Positions 40,916 through 41,797 of a DNA stretch of 41,797 nucleotides are shown here, in pieces. Below the pieces are notes generated by a model. The model made no database searches, was not told where the DNA came from, and was given only the letters and a program-made list of their open reading frames with translations. The position numbers and the translations under genes were made by a program. Source of the DNA: Rhodospirillaceae bacterium bin65. Lineage in GTDB: Bacteria; Pseudomonadota; Alphaproteobacteria; Bin65. The DNA lies in the NCBI GenBank assembly GCA_002238725.1, contig MPMX01000041.1:1-41797 (forward strand), written 5' to 3'. The stretch's first letter is position 1; every line of letters starts with the position of its first letter.

Positions 40916-41771
40916 TCACACCATCAGCCGGCCGCCGTTGATGTAGAGGGTCTGGCCGGTCATGAAGCGGGCCTTTTCCGACAGCAGGAACAGGACCGGC
41001 CCGACGATGTCGTCGGTCACGGCGATGCGGCCGAGCGGGATCGTCGCCAGCATGGCGCGGTTGTCCATCCCGGCCGGGAAATCCTGTTCGTTCTTCGGCG
41101 CCGCGTCGCCGCCGCGCCCGGTGCCGCCGCGCAGGAAGGCCGTGTCGACCGCGCCGGGCGCGATGCAGTTGGCCCGGACGTCCGGCGCGTTTTCCTTCGC
41201 CAGCCCCTTGGCGAGCGCGATCAGGCCCGCCTTGGCCGCCGAATAGGTGCCGGTGGATTTCTCCACCAGAGTTGCGAGCCCCGAGGCCGCGAACACCATG
41301 CCCGACGCATTGCCGGTCTCGCCGGCGCCCTTGCGCAGCATCGGCAGGGCCGCGCTGACCGCGAGGAAGGCCGAGCGGAGGTTGACCGACAGCGCCTCGT
41401 CGATCTCGGCCGCCGTCATCTCCTCGACCGCCTTGGGCGGCGACATGTAGCCCGGCAGATGGACCAGCCCGTCGAGCGCGCCGCCCCAGATGCCGGAGAG
41501 GGCCGCGAAGGCCTGCGCGGCGCTGTCGTCGTCGCGCGCATCGTAGGGCAGCGTCTCGACTCCCGCGGGCAGCGTATGGCGCTCCAGCGAGGCCGGCAGG
41601 TCGATGACCGCAACCTTCATCCCCTCCGCGGGCGCCCCCTCCGTCCGCCCGCCCGGCCGCCCCCCCCCCCCCCCCCCCCCCCCTGCCGAGCCCGCCGCAG
41701 CCGCCGGTGATCGCCAGTCGATAGCCGGCGGGCGGCGCCAGGCGGGAGAAATCGGGGGTCGGGAGCGTCAT
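40916..41771 (-). pseudogene. SDR-family dehydrogenase interrupted by a homopolymer frameshift
   Basis: The first part, from ATG 41771, reads MTLPTPDFSRLAPPAGYRLA and then ITGGCGGLG, a normal SDR start with an AAAGG ribosome-binding site. From 41620 to 40916 another frame continues with MKVAVIDLPASL, GTYSAAKAG (catalytic Tyr and Lys) and GQTLYINGGRLMV. Between them lies a 24-base C run (G on the coding strand), and the two frames differ by one base. The connecting region is longer and far more Gly-rich than the roughly 12 residues expected between GGLG and AEGMKVAV. This looks like a sequencing or assembly artefact near a contig end, though slippage-based switching cannot be excluded. Without the defect it would be an intact SDR. 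Confidence 0.75.
41660..41683. repeat. 24-base poly-C homopolymer
   Basis: An uninterrupted run of 24 C on the plus strand, inside the coding region of the SDR gene, flanked by other C/G-rich low-complexity sequence. Removing one base, or adding two, would restore the reading frame. No other homopolymer in the window is near this length. Confidence 0.95.
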
Positions 41772-41797
41772 CGTCAAACCTTTCCGCTAATCTGGAT

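Overview
This window is GC-rich DNA that reads as an alphaproteobacterial chromosome segment, probably of Rhodospirillales type. The evidence is uniformly high third-position GC, a tightly packed aminotransferase-hom-glpX-recJ run, a class I PHA synthase, a Cox15/CtaA-type heme A synthase, and many acyl-CoA dehydrogenases and Fe(II)/2-oxoglutarate dioxygenases. No rRNA, tRNA, phage genes, transposase or CRISPR array was recognised. Two short AT-rich patches (1-120 and 40303-40900) stand out.

The left third (about 1.3-14 kb) looks like an aromatic-acid module. A benzoate/4-hydroxybenzoate-type CoA ligase (1358-2938) lies near a three-gene operon (6120-10039) for a molybdenum hydroxylase. The middle subunit of that operon carries the family's molybdopterin motifs. 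The FAD subunit carries the extra cysteine loop typical of 4-hydroxybenzoyl-CoA reductase. Together these would convert 4-hydroxybenzoate to 4-hydroxybenzoyl-CoA and then benzoyl-CoA. A large/small acyl-CoA dehydrogenase pair (13985-11546), of the kind found as pimeloyl-CoA dehydrogenase, follows with a VOC protein and an EamA transporter. No benzoyl-CoA reductase, box or ring-hydrolase gene is visible, so the fate of benzoyl-CoA is not shown here.

The middle (14-27 kb) holds further small-molecule metabolism: an SDR, a secreted DUF1194/VWA-like protein, a branched-chain aminotransferase, and a minus-strand run of bifunctional beta-oxidation enzyme, M24 peptidase-like hydrolase and ornithine-cyclodeaminase-like protein. 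It also holds an ACAD10/11-like dehydrogenase, an MFS transporter, a TauD-family dioxygenase and a type II haloacid dehalogenase.

The most unusual block is 27271-31360, four tightly coupled plus-strand genes: a transglutaminase-like protein, two tandem paralogous 8Fe ferredoxin-type proteins resembling the QueG/reductive-dehalogenase fold, and a PaaK-like acyl-CoA ligase. I know of no described pathway with this composition, and it is my leading candidate for an undescribed system.

The right part (32-40 kb) is housekeeping: recJ, glpX, hom, an AlaC-like aminotransferase and an OmpA-like lipoprotein on the minus strand, then phaC on the plus strand. An AT-rich patch encodes a 95-residue orphan with a TTG start and a strong ribosome-binding site. 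The window ends in an SDR gene interrupted by a 24-base C run that shifts the frame.

Intergenic spaces carry at least two repeat families: a 29-bp palindrome with 14-bp arms (two full copies and one half copy), and a longer GC-rich dispersed repeat, one copy of which (21665-22071) is bounded by imperfect 43-bp inverted ends.
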